Assembly (NCBI GenBank): GCA_023432805.1
Contig: JAEYUG010000073.1
Location: 39,427-103,426, forward strand
Origin: Bacteroidota bacterium
GTDB taxonomy: Bacteria > Bacteroidota > Ignavibacteria > SZUA-365
Reading direction: 5' to 3'
Length of the DNA: 64,000 bases
The notes beneath the pieces are model-generated. The model ran no database searches. It was not told where the DNA came from and worked only from the letters and a program-made list of their open reading frames with translations. Below are positions 18,765 through 26,347 of the stretch, piece by piece. The stretch's first letter is position 1. Each line of letters starts with the position of its first letter. The translations under genes were made by a program, and so were the position numbers.

Positions 18765-20044
18765 CAGAATCGATAACTGAGTCCGTACAGCAGGCCGAGG
18801 GTCTGGCTCGTGAACATGCGGTCCTTGTACCGGTAGAGCAGCATCTGTCCCGACGCGCCGATCGTCACCTGCACATGGTCGACGGGCGTGAAGGCCACGC
18901 CGAGACGCGCGCCGAGCAGTGGACCGAGATCCGTTCCGCCGATCGACACGAGGGCCTGTGGTGTCACGCCGCGCACGAGCGGCAGCGAATACCGGTAGAA
19001 TCCCGCACCCCATGCCAGCAGCGGATGCTGCTGGTACATGTCGAGCGAATCTCCCCGCATGCCATAGTATTCCTGCGCGAAGGCCTTCCGGCCGCCGCTG
19101 ACACCGACCGCGTGCCGTTCGTTGAAGCGCCAGGCCACGAGGGCCGCAAGCGATTGCTGTTCGCGTTCGCTGCCGAGCCGCCCGAACTCGATGTATGGAT
19201 AGGCAGTCGCATGTTCACGCGTCACTTCGATCTCGACATGGGAGAGCCACGACGGCGGCACGATCCCCTGATCCCCTGCTGCGACCGGCCGCTCGACCGG
19301 CGTTTCGACCGGCACCGGCACCTCGATCCGCTCGGTCCGTGTCAGGTAGACCGTATCCACACGCGTCAGGGAGGCGAGTCCCGCCGGCCCGGAAGCCGTC
19401 CCGTGCCCGGGCAGCAGTACCGTATCAACCCGTGTGACATGCACCGTGCGGATGATCGTGCGCGGGGCTTCCCCGGTCGGGGGCGGCACTGCATCGGCGG
19501 TTCTGTTGCCGGGCTCCTGCTGCATCGTGCCGCGATCGCCCGGAGCCGGGGCATCCTGCACATCTGTCTGCAAGGTGGATGTTCCTGCAGTTTCTGTCGA
19601 CGTCTGGAAGAGGGATGCAGGAGGATGCGTCAGCCATCCTGCGGTGAAGAGCAGGGCGCCTGCGACGAGGGCCGCGGCCGCGCGCGGAAGCGTCCACCAC
19701 GCCATGCCCGCTGCGGAAGCCGCCCCCGACGCTGCCGCGGGTGCGACTGCTGCCGCGGGTGCGACAGCTGCTGCGGGAACTGCGGCAGTGGTGACTGCGG
19801 CAGTGGCGACTGCGGCGCCTGTCAGGCCAAGTCCGGCTGCTGCGAGCACGGCGGCATCGAGATGGGTCGGGACGGAGTGTGCAGCCAGATCGGCGGTGAA
19901 GGCGGCGCGGGCATCCATGAAGTCGTGGAGTGCGGCGCGCTTGTCGGGCGAGACCGAGAGGATGTGGAGCAGGTCCGCCTCCTCGTCGGGTGGGAGGGCG
20001 CGATCGAGAAAGGCCGAGAGGCGTTCGTCGAACGATGCGTTCAT
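18764..20044 (-). CDS. anti-sigma-like protein fused to a beta-barrel-like C-terminal domain (426 aa)
   Basis: ATG 20042-20044 overlaps the stop of the ECF sigma gene (ATGA), the usual arrangement for an anti-sigma partner. Residues 1-60 form an acidic helical segment (LSAFLDRALPPDEEADLLHIL) like the cytoplasmic sigma-binding part of anti-sigma factors, without an HxxxCxxC zinc motif. An alanine-rich linker and one membrane helix (about 125-145, ALVAGALLFTAGWL) follow, then a Pro/Thr-rich spacer. The last 160 residues look like an 8-strand outer-membrane barrel: alternating aromatic strands and a terminal FTSQTLGLLYGLSYRF ending in Phe. This would link the inner membrane to the outer membrane in one chain. 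Barrel topology is my inference from strand patterns. Confidence 0.7.
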   Translation of the reverse strand: MNASFDERLSAFLDRALPPDEEADLLHILSVSPDKRAALHDFMDARAAFTADLAAHSVPTHLDAAVLAAAGLGLTGAAVATAAVTTAAVPAAAVAPAAAVAPAAASGAASAAGMAWWTLPRAAAALVAGALLFTAGWLTHPPASLFQTSTETAGTSTLQTDVQDAPAPGDRGTMQQEPGNRTADAVPPPTGEAPRTIIRTVHVTRVDTVLLPGHGTASGPAGLASLTRVDTVYLTRTERIEVPVPVETPVERPVAAGDQGIVPPSWLSHVEIEVTREHATAYPYIEFGRLGSEREQQSLAALVAWRFNERHAVGVSGGRKAFAQEYYGMRGDSLDMYQQHPLLAWGAGFYRYSLPLVRGVTPQALVSIGGTDLGPLLGARLGVAFTPVDHVQVTIGASGQMLLYRYKDRMFTSQTLGLLYGLSYRF

Positions 20045-20625
20045 GGCTGTGTGCCTCGTGTCGGTGGTGCGAGCAGGGTGCGGAGCTTCTGCCGCGCACG
20101 GAAGATGCGTTTGCGGATGGCGGTCAGCGGTGCGCCTGTGATGTCGGCGATTTCCTCGTAGGTGAAGCCCTGGTACTCGCAGAGCAGCAGGGCGTCGCGC
20201 GTGTCGGGTGTCAGATGCGTGAGCGCCTCTTCGAGGTCCATGCGCTCGGCGATGTCGAGTACGGCTTCGCCCGGGAGTTCGTCGCCGAGCTCGTCGATGT
20301 CGGCAGGGAATTTCCGGTCGCGCAGCTGGTTGAAGCAGCGGTTGCGCGCGCTCGTCATGAGCCAGGCACGCAGGTTCTGGATCTGCACGCCGTCGCGAAG
20401 CTGTTCGTAGCACTTCATGAACACGTCCTGGAAGATGTCTTCTGCGCTCGCGCTGCGCCCGAGCAGGCGCATACAGTAGAGGTACACCGCCTGCTTGTGC
20501 CGACCGTAGAGCACGGCGAACGCATCGGCCTCACCGGCGTGGATGCGGGCGCAGAGGAGTCTGTCCTCATCGACTGCTGGTTGCACGATCTGCAGCGGCG
20601 TCTCCTGTCGTGAGTGTGCGCACAT
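20041..20625 (-). CDS. ECF-family RNA polymerase sigma factor (194 aa)
   Basis: Region 2 is clear: FAVLYGRHKQAVYLYCMRLLG, then SAEDIFQDVFMKCYEQL and AWLMTSARNRCFNQLRDRK. Region 4 has LTPDTRDALLLCEYQGFTYEEIADITG with a recognition helix APLTAIRKRIFRARQKLR. It directs RNA polymerase to promoters controlled by envelope signals. It is the first gene of an operon with the anti-sigma/barrel, lipoprotein and vWA genes. I chose ATG 20623-20625; an upstream in-frame ATG at 20712 would add an unusual Arg-rich leader, and neither start has a convincing Shine-Dalgarno. Confidence 0.85.
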   Translation of the reverse strand: MCAHSRQETPLQIVQPAVDEDRLLCARIHAGEADAFAVLYGRHKQAVYLYCMRLLGRSASAEDIFQDVFMKCYEQLRDGVQIQNLRAWLMTSARNRCFNQLRDRKFPADIDELGDELPGEAVLDIAERMDLEEALTHLTPDTRDALLLCEYQGFTYEEIADITGAPLTAIRKRIFRARQKLRTLLAPPTRGTQP

Positions 20626-20740
20626 GGCGCCGTCCGATGGTAGGACACGGGAACGCCGGAATCGTTCCCCCGTCTCCCGCACCGGTCCGGACAGTACAAC
20701 ATATCGGACCATGATCTCTGTATCAAGATGATTCTTGCAC

Positions 20741-20768
20741 CGGAGGTCGGACCGCCCTCGTCCTTCCA
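20741..20768 (-). terminator. degenerate hairpin repeat copy 2
   Basis: The minus strand reads ggaaggacgagggcggtcc followed by gacctcc, which aligns with the GGACGAGGGCGTCC repeat with a few changes. It lies immediately downstream of the MATE-like gene stop at 20773. The stem is shortened to about four pairs, so function may be lost. Confidence 0.35.
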
Positions 20769-20772
20769 GCCC

Positions 20773-22080
20773 CTACCCGCGTGTCACCCGAAAGAACGGT
20801 CCGAACAACCACAGGTTTGCGAGCACCCTTCCCACCAGCAGCGCGACCGATGCGGCCACCGCGCCCGTGCTCCCCGCCATGAACACCATTGCCGCCATCA
20901 CCACGAGAATGCCGGCCACTTCGATCACCGTTCCGTATGTGATCGGCATCGTCACCTTCGCATGCACCAGCACGGCATGCTGGAATGCCAGCAGCACCGA
21001 TGTGGCCGGAATCAGCACTTGGATCATTGTCGGCACGAATGCAAACGATGACAGCGTCGTGGTCAATCCCGATACGTCTTCGAACCAGAAGGTTGCCAGC
21101 GGTGTGAAGCCGATGAGCGCGAGTCCCACGGTCGCCCCGGCACCCACGATCGTAGCAAAGCGTCGCAGTACCGCGTAGCCTTCCCGCTGTTCGCCCAGAT
21201 GCGCGATCGTCACTTCCTGCAGCGAAAGTCCGAAGCTGCGGAAAACGAACACGAGCGAGTTGATGACCGGAAAGACGGCGAGGGATTCCAGGGCGTGGGC
21301 GCTGCGCCCCATGAACAGCGTCAGAAAGGGATGCACCCCGAGCGCCAGCAGCGATGTCAGGGCGAGGGGATAGTAGAAGCGCGCGATCGCGCCGTAGCCG
21401 AGCCGGGCGCTCTCGTCGCGGTCGGGCGTGGCCAGCAGCTGCCGGATCGCGCGCGCCGTCATCGCACGGCTCACCACGGCCTCGGTGAGCACCGCCGTGC
21501 TGAGGGCGAGTCCCCCGACCACCGCACCCGGCAGCGTGGTCAGCATCATCAGGGCGAATGCCGCGCCCGCCATCGAGGCGATGCGGATCACCGTACCATA
21601 CGCTACGCGGCGCGTCAACCGCCGGCTGATCAGCACGCCCTGGTAGAAGCGGCGGAAGCCGATCGCCGCCGGCCAGGGCACGAGCGCCGCCGTCGTCCAG
21701 TGCGCGATGCGCGCCACCGGCGCGGGCAGCCCGATGATGCCCTCGGCCACGAACGTGAACACGGGCGGCGCGAGAAACACCAACATCAACGCAGTGATCG
21801 CCGCGTTGAGCGCGACCATGAAGTTGCGCAGCCGCCGGTAGGTCGTCGCATCCGTGACGAGCGCGGTCGAGGCCGACATCATCATGATGATCGGCGATTC
21901 GACGATCAGCGCAAACGAGAATGCGACGCCGTAGGCTGCTAGATTGTAGGTGGGATCGACCAGACGCGCGATGACTGCCGCCAGAAAAGGTCCCTCGGTC
22001 GACATCATGAGCCAGGTGGCCGCCAGCGGAAGCCACTGGGGCACGAGGGTGCGAATGGTAAGGGGACGCTGTTCCATCAT
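20773..22080 (-). CDS. MATE/MOP-superfamily-like membrane transporter (435 aa)
   Basis: Around twelve hydrophobic segments span the whole length, beginning WLPLAATWLMMSTEGPFLAAVIARL and ending ALLVGRVLANLWLFGPFF, and the two halves look related as in MATE/MurJ-type flippases. Motifs such as LVDPTYNLAAYGVAFSFALI and SPIIMMMSASTALV resemble the MOP superfamily, possibly the branch that includes ANKH-like proteins. It should be an inner-membrane exporter or flippase of a small molecule or lipid-linked substrate; the substrate is unknown. I took ATG 22078-22080; a TTG three codons upstream is possible. It is divergent from the transglutaminase-like gene. Confidence 0.7.
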   Translation of the reverse strand: MMEQRPLTIRTLVPQWLPLAATWLMMSTEGPFLAAVIARLVDPTYNLAAYGVAFSFALIVESPIIMMMSASTALVTDATTYRRLRNFMVALNAAITALMLVFLAPPVFTFVAEGIIGLPAPVARIAHWTTAALVPWPAAIGFRRFYQGVLISRRLTRRVAYGTVIRIASMAGAAFALMMLTTLPGAVVGGLALSTAVLTEAVVSRAMTARAIRQLLATPDRDESARLGYGAIARFYYPLALTSLLALGVHPFLTLFMGRSAHALESLAVFPVINSLVFVFRSFGLSLQEVTIAHLGEQREGYAVLRRFATIVGAGATVGLALIGFTPLATFWFEDVSGLTTTLSSFAFVPTMIQVLIPATSVLLAFQHAVLVHAKVTMPITYGTVIEVAGILVVMAAMVFMAGSTGAVAASVALLVGRVLANLWLFGPFFRVTRG

Positions 22081-22114
22081 GCAGATCAATCTCTCAACAT
22101 ACGCAACTTCCCAC

Positions 22115-22120
22115 TATATT
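22115..22120 (+). promoter_or_regulatory. TATATT -10-like element before the transglutaminase-like gene
   Basis: TATATTCGG lies 28 bases before the start codon, matching the Bacteroidota-type TAnnTTTG -7 element only loosely. The same TATATT core occurs upstream of four other genes in this window. Confidence 0.35.
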
Positions 22121-22148
22121 CGGTGAACGCATCCAGAAAGGAACTTCC

Positions 22149-23696
22149 ATGTGCCTGCACGCATTCCCGCTCGCAGCCCCGTCGGTCGCATACGACGGCG
22201 GCATCATCGTGCACCGCTGCATCGTGCCCTCGGCCCGTCCCGTCACGGGACGGCGCGCGCCGACCTACGACATCGACGTGCGCGCCTTTCTCACCACCAC
22301 GCGCAATGCCGTCATCTCCCGCGCCATCTCGCGTGACCTTCGCGCGATGGTGGATGCGTCGGCCCGCACGCATGCGGGATCCCCGATGCTCGGCAGATAC
22401 CGGGATCTGTGGGATCTGCTTGCCTCGCACGATCCAGGGTCCTTCGACCTGCGTGCGGAAGCCGTGCGCACATTCGTCTCCACGCGCATCCGCTACCGGC
22501 GCGACGCGGCGGGGGGAACCTGGCAGTTCCCCGAGGAGACGCTGCGGCTGGGTCGTGGTGACTGTGAGGATATCGCCTTCCTGCTCGCATCGATGCTGCT
22601 CGCCTCGGGCATCAGCGGGTACAACGTGCGTGTCTGTCTCGGTACCGTCGACATGCACACTCCCCGCGGAAGCCACCACTTCGATCACGTCTGGGTCGTC
22701 TACAAAAATGAGGCGGGACGGTGGATCGTGATCGAACCGCTCTCGCCTGCGCCTCATGCAGCGACACCCGCACGTGCAGGGGCTGCCTCCACCACTCCGC
22801 GTTTTGCGTACACGCCGCATTTCGGATTCAACGCCGATCACCTCTGGTCGTACCGCACCGATGATGCGGCGTCGTTCGAAGATGTGCTGACCCTGCGCGC
22901 AGCGTGGCAGCGCTTCAATCCGCGCTTCGCAGGCTACGTGCACAGGAACATTGTCACCGACGCACTGGGTGGATTGCCCGAGCGGCTTCCGCTGGTGACG
23001 GGATTGCTTGCACAAGAATTCACAGAGTTTCTCGGGGATCCCCGCAAGACCGTGGCGGAGATCGATCTGCCGTGGAAGTACCATCCCTTCGATCATTTCG
23101 ACAATGGCTATATCGAGGAGAGCTGGTCCCGCGTGCGCGAGCGGCTCGAATCGTGTCTCGACGTGGCGAACTCGGGGATGGTGCGTGCGTTCTCGCGCGC
23201 CGCGCACGGCATCGCGGATTTCTACGCGCACACCTCGTACGCGCATTTCGCGGCGCGGGATGCGGCAGGCGGACTCGTGCTCGCCAAAGGGGATGACTGG
23301 AGCGACGCACCGCTCGACCGGCGACCCGACTATGACGACGCATCCGATTTTCCGATCAATCGGTTTCGCGCGGCGACGCCCTGGCAGGGAAGGGATGCAC
23401 AGCGTGTGTCGGTGTGGAGCGGGGCGATTCTCAGTGGACGCTGGCGGCTGCCCGGGGATTTCGGTGTGCCGCCTGAGGCCTCCGACTGGACTGCCGGTCT
23501 GCGCGATCGGAGGATGAAGTGGCGGATGGCGCTGCCGCATCACGACGACATCGCCGTCGATGCGCGCGAGGGTTCGAACGGCATCTACGACGCAGCGGCG
23601 TACGCCGCGCAGTTCGATCTGCGCTACGACGCGGCCGTGCGGCACACCCGCCGCGTCTTCGAGCGTTACGGTACCGAACTCGCCCGCCTCGGTTGA
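22149..23696 (+). CDS. transglutaminase-like protease domain fused to a HET-C/zinc-phospholipase-like domain (515 aa)
   Basis: AAGGA six bases upstream supports ATG 22149. The N-terminal half (about residues 30-210) is a transglutaminase-like cysteine peptidase: GRGDCEDIAFLLASML with Cys139, then HFDHVWVVYKNEAGRW with His180, in the usual order. The C-terminal half contains HPFDHFDNGYIEESWSRV and a helix AFSRAAHGIADFYAHTSYAHF near residue 360, resembling the HxxxDFYAHSN motif of HET-C and zinc-dependent phospholipase C/nuclease-like proteins. No signal peptide or membrane segment is seen. I do not know this fusion from memory. It may process peptides and lipids or act as a toxin or defence effector; all of that is speculation. 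Confidence 0.7.
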   Translation: MCLHAFPLAAPSVAYDGGIIVHRCIVPSARPVTGRRAPTYDIDVRAFLTTTRNAVISRAISRDLRAMVDASARTHAGSPMLGRYRDLWDLLASHDPGSFDLRAEAVRTFVSTRIRYRRDAAGGTWQFPEETLRLGRGDCEDIAFLLASMLLASGISGYNVRVCLGTVDMHTPRGSHHFDHVWVVYKNEAGRWIVIEPLSPAPHAATPARAGAASTTPRFAYTPHFGFNADHLWSYRTDDAASFEDVLTLRAAWQRFNPRFAGYVHRNIVTDALGGLPERLPLVTGLLAQEFTEFLGDPRKTVAEIDLPWKYHPFDHFDNGYIEESWSRVRERLESCLDVANSGMVRAFSRAAHGIADFYAHTSYAHFAARDAAGGLVLAKGDDWSDAPLDRRPDYDDASDFPINRFRAATPWQGRDAQRVSVWSGAILSGRWRLPGDFGVPPEASDWTAGLRDRRMKWRMALPHHDDIAVDAREGSNGIYDAAAYAAQFDLRYDAAVRHTRRVFERYGTELARLG

Positions 23697-23821
23697 ATCT
23701 GGTGGCGTCTTGCTGCCGATCGGGTGTGGCAGCGCTGGACGGACGACCGTCTTCCCGCTCCTCACACTTGCATCTGGCGTGGACTTTTTGCAGAATACTG
23801 GACCATAAAGTCTCATACGTG

Positions 23822-24565
23822 ATGCCCGACTTCGATTTCACTCCCTACGCCCTTCTCTTCGGAGGCATGCGCAAGCTCGCGCCCGGCGACGACACGGTCA
23901 CCCTCGAACTGCTCGACTCCCTGCCGCGCCGTGACTTCACCACGATCGTCGATGCCGGCTGCGGCACGGGACGCTCGGCCCTCGTGCTTGCCCGCGCGCT
24001 CGGGCGCACCATTCACGCCCTCGATCTCTTCGACGGCTTCCTCGATGAACTGCGCGGGCACGCGACTGCTGCCGGACTCGCACCGCTGGTCGATGCACGC
24101 TGTATGAGCATGGCCGACATCCCGGATGTCTTCCCCCACGTCGATCTGCTCTGGAGCGAAGGCGCCGCGTACAGCATCGGCTTTGACAACGCCCTGCGCA
24201 CCTGGCGTCCCGCGCTCGCACCCGACGGCATCCTCGTTGCGAGCGAGTTGTACTGGACGAGGGAGGATGTGCCCGACGAGGCGAGGGAATTCTTCGCTGC
24301 CGAGTATCCCGACATCAGGTCGGAGGCAGACCTCCGCGCCGCTGCGGAAGCCGCCGGTTACCGCATCCTCGGCACGCGCGCGCTCGAGGATCGTTTCTGG
24401 CGGGAGGAGTTCTACGACGAGCTGTTGCCGCGTGCGACTGCGCTCTCGGCGCACGAGGACGAGAATGTCGCGCGGGTTGCGCGTGGCATGGTGCGCGAGA
24501 TCGAGATCTACACGCGCACGAACGCCAGCTACGGCTACCTCTTTCTCATCCTTCAACCCACCTGA
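23822..24565 (+). CDS. class I SAM-dependent methyltransferase (247 aa)
   Basis: A Rossmann-fold methyltransferase: motif I is VDAGCGTGRSALVLARAL with the following acidic end of beta-2 in HALDLFDGFL, motif II around MSMADIPDVFPHVDLLWSEGAAYSIGF, and a later strand GILVASELYW. It is a soluble protein of the YcgJ/UbiE-like type; the substrate is unknown. ATG 23822 follows a stretch with TTTTTGCAGAATACTGG that might be a promoter. The longer frame starting at 23519 is a shadow of the preceding gene. Six 27-bp hairpin repeats begin just after its stop. Confidence 0.85.
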   Translation: MPDFDFTPYALLFGGMRKLAPGDDTVTLELLDSLPRRDFTTIVDAGCGTGRSALVLARALGRTIHALDLFDGFLDELRGHATAAGLAPLVDARCMSMADIPDVFPHVDLLWSEGAAYSIGFDNALRTWRPALAPDGILVASELYWTREDVPDEAREFFAAEYPDIRSEADLRAAAEAAGYRILGTRALEDRFWREEFYDELLPRATALSAHEDENVARVARGMVREIEIYTRTNASYGYLFLILQPT

Positions 24566-24569
24566 CCGG

Positions 24570-24730
24570 ACGGACGAGGGCGTCCGTCCTCCTATGACGG
24601 ACGAGGGCGTCCGTCCTCCTATGACGGACGAGGGCGTCCGTCCTCCTATGACGGACGAGGGCGTCCGTCCTCCTATGACGGACGAGGGCGTCCGTCCTCC
24701 TATGACGGACGAGGGCGTGAGTCCTCCCGG
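24570..24730 (+). repeat. six tandem 27-bp hairpin units (copy 3 of the dispersed repeat)
   Basis: The unit acggacgagggcgtccgtcc plus tcctatg repeats at 24570, 24597, 24624, 24651 and 24678, with a degraded sixth at 24705. Each unit folds as ACGGACG-AGGG-CGTCCGT. The array lies between the methyltransferase stop and the start of the Lon-like/LamG operon, so it can act as a terminator array or affect transcription of that operon. The 27-bp period gives open frames on both strands, but these are not real proteins. Confidence 0.9.
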
Positions 24731-24805
24731 GACGCTTTGGCCGTCTGCGTGCGGGGTGGTAGATTCGCAGCACTGCATGTTTCTCTTGTTCCGGATCTCC
24801 CTGCT

Positions 24806-25867
24806 GTGAAAACGTGGTTGCAGGCATATTCCGATCGCGTCGCACTTGCGTGCGCCCTGTTCGACGACGCACTCGCCCCGGCCGGCATCCACCGGCTGAC
24901 GGCGCTCGTGCTCGATGCTGCCGCGCATGTGGCAGGATGGATGACGCATCGACGGGGATATCATTTCGAGAAGATGGGACTCTCTCGCCGCGACGTCGCA
25001 TGCGATGTGGTCGCAGAGCTGCTCGCCGAGCACGAGGGACGCGCACTCGGACGCTTCCGCATGGCGCTCGCGCGTTTCGAATACGTCACGCGCGATGCCG
25101 CAGCCTTCGATGCCGCATTGATGCAGATCCTCACCGTCACCATCGATCAGAATCTCACACGCATCTTCCGGGAATTCGATCCCGTCTATGCGCGCGCATT
25201 GCGCATGCTGCGCCTCCACGTGCGAGAGCACGACGGTGAGCTGCGTATCGATCGCGACCTCGCCGGTACCCTCTACGCACCGGCCGATGCGCGCGATGAC
25301 CGGCACCTGGAACTGGCCACGCTCGACGAGCTGCGTTCGATGCTCTACATCCGCGAGATGAACGGGAATCCCGCCATCTCGGTGCTCACCGCCTGTCTCG
25401 AAGCGCTCGGCCGGCAGGCGACATTCCGCTGCGCCGTGCATGAGGCGGATGTCATGCGCCTGACCATCGACCATATCGGGCGAACCTTCGATCCCGAACA
25501 GTTCGTCGAACCGGTCGACGACGTCTCGCACGACCGGCGCCTGTTCTTCACGGAGATCGAACACGCGCTCGAGCGTACGCGTGCATGGCTCGAGGCATCG
25601 TACGTGTCACGTCACAAACTGACTCTCACGGAGTGCGAAGCCTTGCTCTCGGCGCTGCGTGCCTATGTGCACGATCTGGCCAACAATGACGAACAGGCGC
25701 GTTATTCCTACCTGCGCGCCGTCATGCCTGAACTGACCTACGACCGTTACCGCGCAACGTATCGCAACATGTTCGACTATGTGGTCCGCACGTTTTTCAC
25801 CAACGCGCGCGATCTGCTTCTATCCAGTGGCTATACGACCGGGTTGAACGAGGAATACGGGGGCTGA
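24806..25867 (+). CDS. unknown protein, distantly sigma-factor-like; first gene of the Lon-like/LamG operon (353 aa)
   Basis: I chose GTG 24806, where the helical protein begins KTWLQAYSDRVALACALFDD; an ATG at 24737 would add a poorly coded leader. It is soluble and helix-rich. RRDVACDVVAELLAEHEGRALGRF (two-thirds through a first helical bundle) and QNLTRIFREFDPVYARALRMLR resemble divergent sigma region 2, while the C terminus (LTLTECEALLSALRAYVHDL, ELTYDRYRATYRNMFDYVVR) could be a region-4-like bundle. This likeness is weak and by eye only. Its stop is one base before the ATG of a zinc-finger protein of anti-sigma type, which fits a regulator pair. I would call it a candidate atypical sigma factor or simply unknown. 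Confidence 0.6.
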   Translation: MKTWLQAYSDRVALACALFDDALAPAGIHRLTALVLDAAAHVAGWMTHRRGYHFEKMGLSRRDVACDVVAELLAEHEGRALGRFRMALARFEYVTRDAAAFDAALMQILTVTIDQNLTRIFREFDPVYARALRMLRLHVREHDGELRIDRDLAGTLYAPADARDDRHLELATLDELRSMLYIREMNGNPAISVLTACLEALGRQATFRCAVHEADVMRLTIDHIGRTFDPEQFVEPVDDVSHDRRLFFTEIEHALERTRAWLEASYVSRHKLTLTECEALLSALRAYVHDLANNDEQARYSYLRAVMPELTYDRYRATYRNMFDYVVRTFFTNARDLLLSSGYTTGLNEEYGG

Positions 25868-25868
25868 C

Positions 25869-26342
25869 ATGGCGGAACATCTGGATCCACACACCATCAT
25901 CACACTCGCGTTGCGGGGCGAGTCGCATCCGCATCTGAGCGTCTGCGCCGCATGCCGCACACTGCATGAACAGGCGTGCAGTCTGTGCGAATACCAACTG
26001 CCCGATGACACCGCGGTGGACCATGAACAAGACGTCCGGTTCGAGGCCGGGACGCCACGCTACCGGCTCGCGGCGCAGGACCGCATCGACGCCGAGTCCC
26101 CGGTCATCGTGCGTCGCACCTGGTACCTCGCCAACACCACCGTGCTCCTGCGTGTGATCGAGGATCGTGACGAACAGTGCCTGCATGGTCACGTCATCAC
26201 CGATCCTGACCGGCTCGCCCGCATCACCATCCGTTTCTCAGGCATCGATGCGGATTTCAGACCCGACGAGTCTGGCATGTTCCGCATCGGGGCAGGCGAC
26301 CTCCCCGTCGAATCAATGGATGCAGAACTGATCGAACGCTGA
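25869..26342 (+). CDS. small zinc-finger protein of anti-sigma (ZAS) type (157 aa)
   Basis: The N terminus HLDPHTIITLALRGESHPHLSVCAACR carries His22-x3-Cys26-x2-Cys29, the zinc motif of cytoplasmic anti-sigma (zf-HC2/ZAS) domains, with further cysteines at residues 37 and 40. The rest is an uncharacterised beta-rich segment (SPVIVRRTWYLANTTVLLRVI, GHVITDPDRLARITIRFSGI) that resembles a small carrier or receiver-like sandwich. There is no membrane segment, so it should be cytosolic. It lies one base after the previous gene and five before the Lon-like/LamG gene. I infer a role as a soluble anti-sigma protein for the 353-aa neighbour. Confidence 0.65.
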   Translation: MAEHLDPHTIITLALRGESHPHLSVCAACRTLHEQACSLCEYQLPDDTAVDHEQDVRFEAGTPRYRLAAQDRIDAESPVIVRRTWYLANTTVLLRVIEDRDEQCLHGHVITDPDRLARITIRFSGIDADFRPDESGMFRIGAGDLPVESMDAELIER

Positions 26343-26347
26343 CCCGC

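Noticed and set aside
22086..23816. 576-aa open frame on the minus strand
   Set aside because: Antisense of the transglutaminase-like gene; His/Arg/Gly-rich and without domains.
24570..24730. CRISPR-like array
   Set aside because: Units are directly adjacent with no spacers and no cas genes are present.
23813..25564. 583-aa open frame on the minus strand with RTPSSVIGG repeats
   Set aside because: The peptide repeat is only the translation of the 27-bp hairpin array, and the rest is antisense to two real genes.
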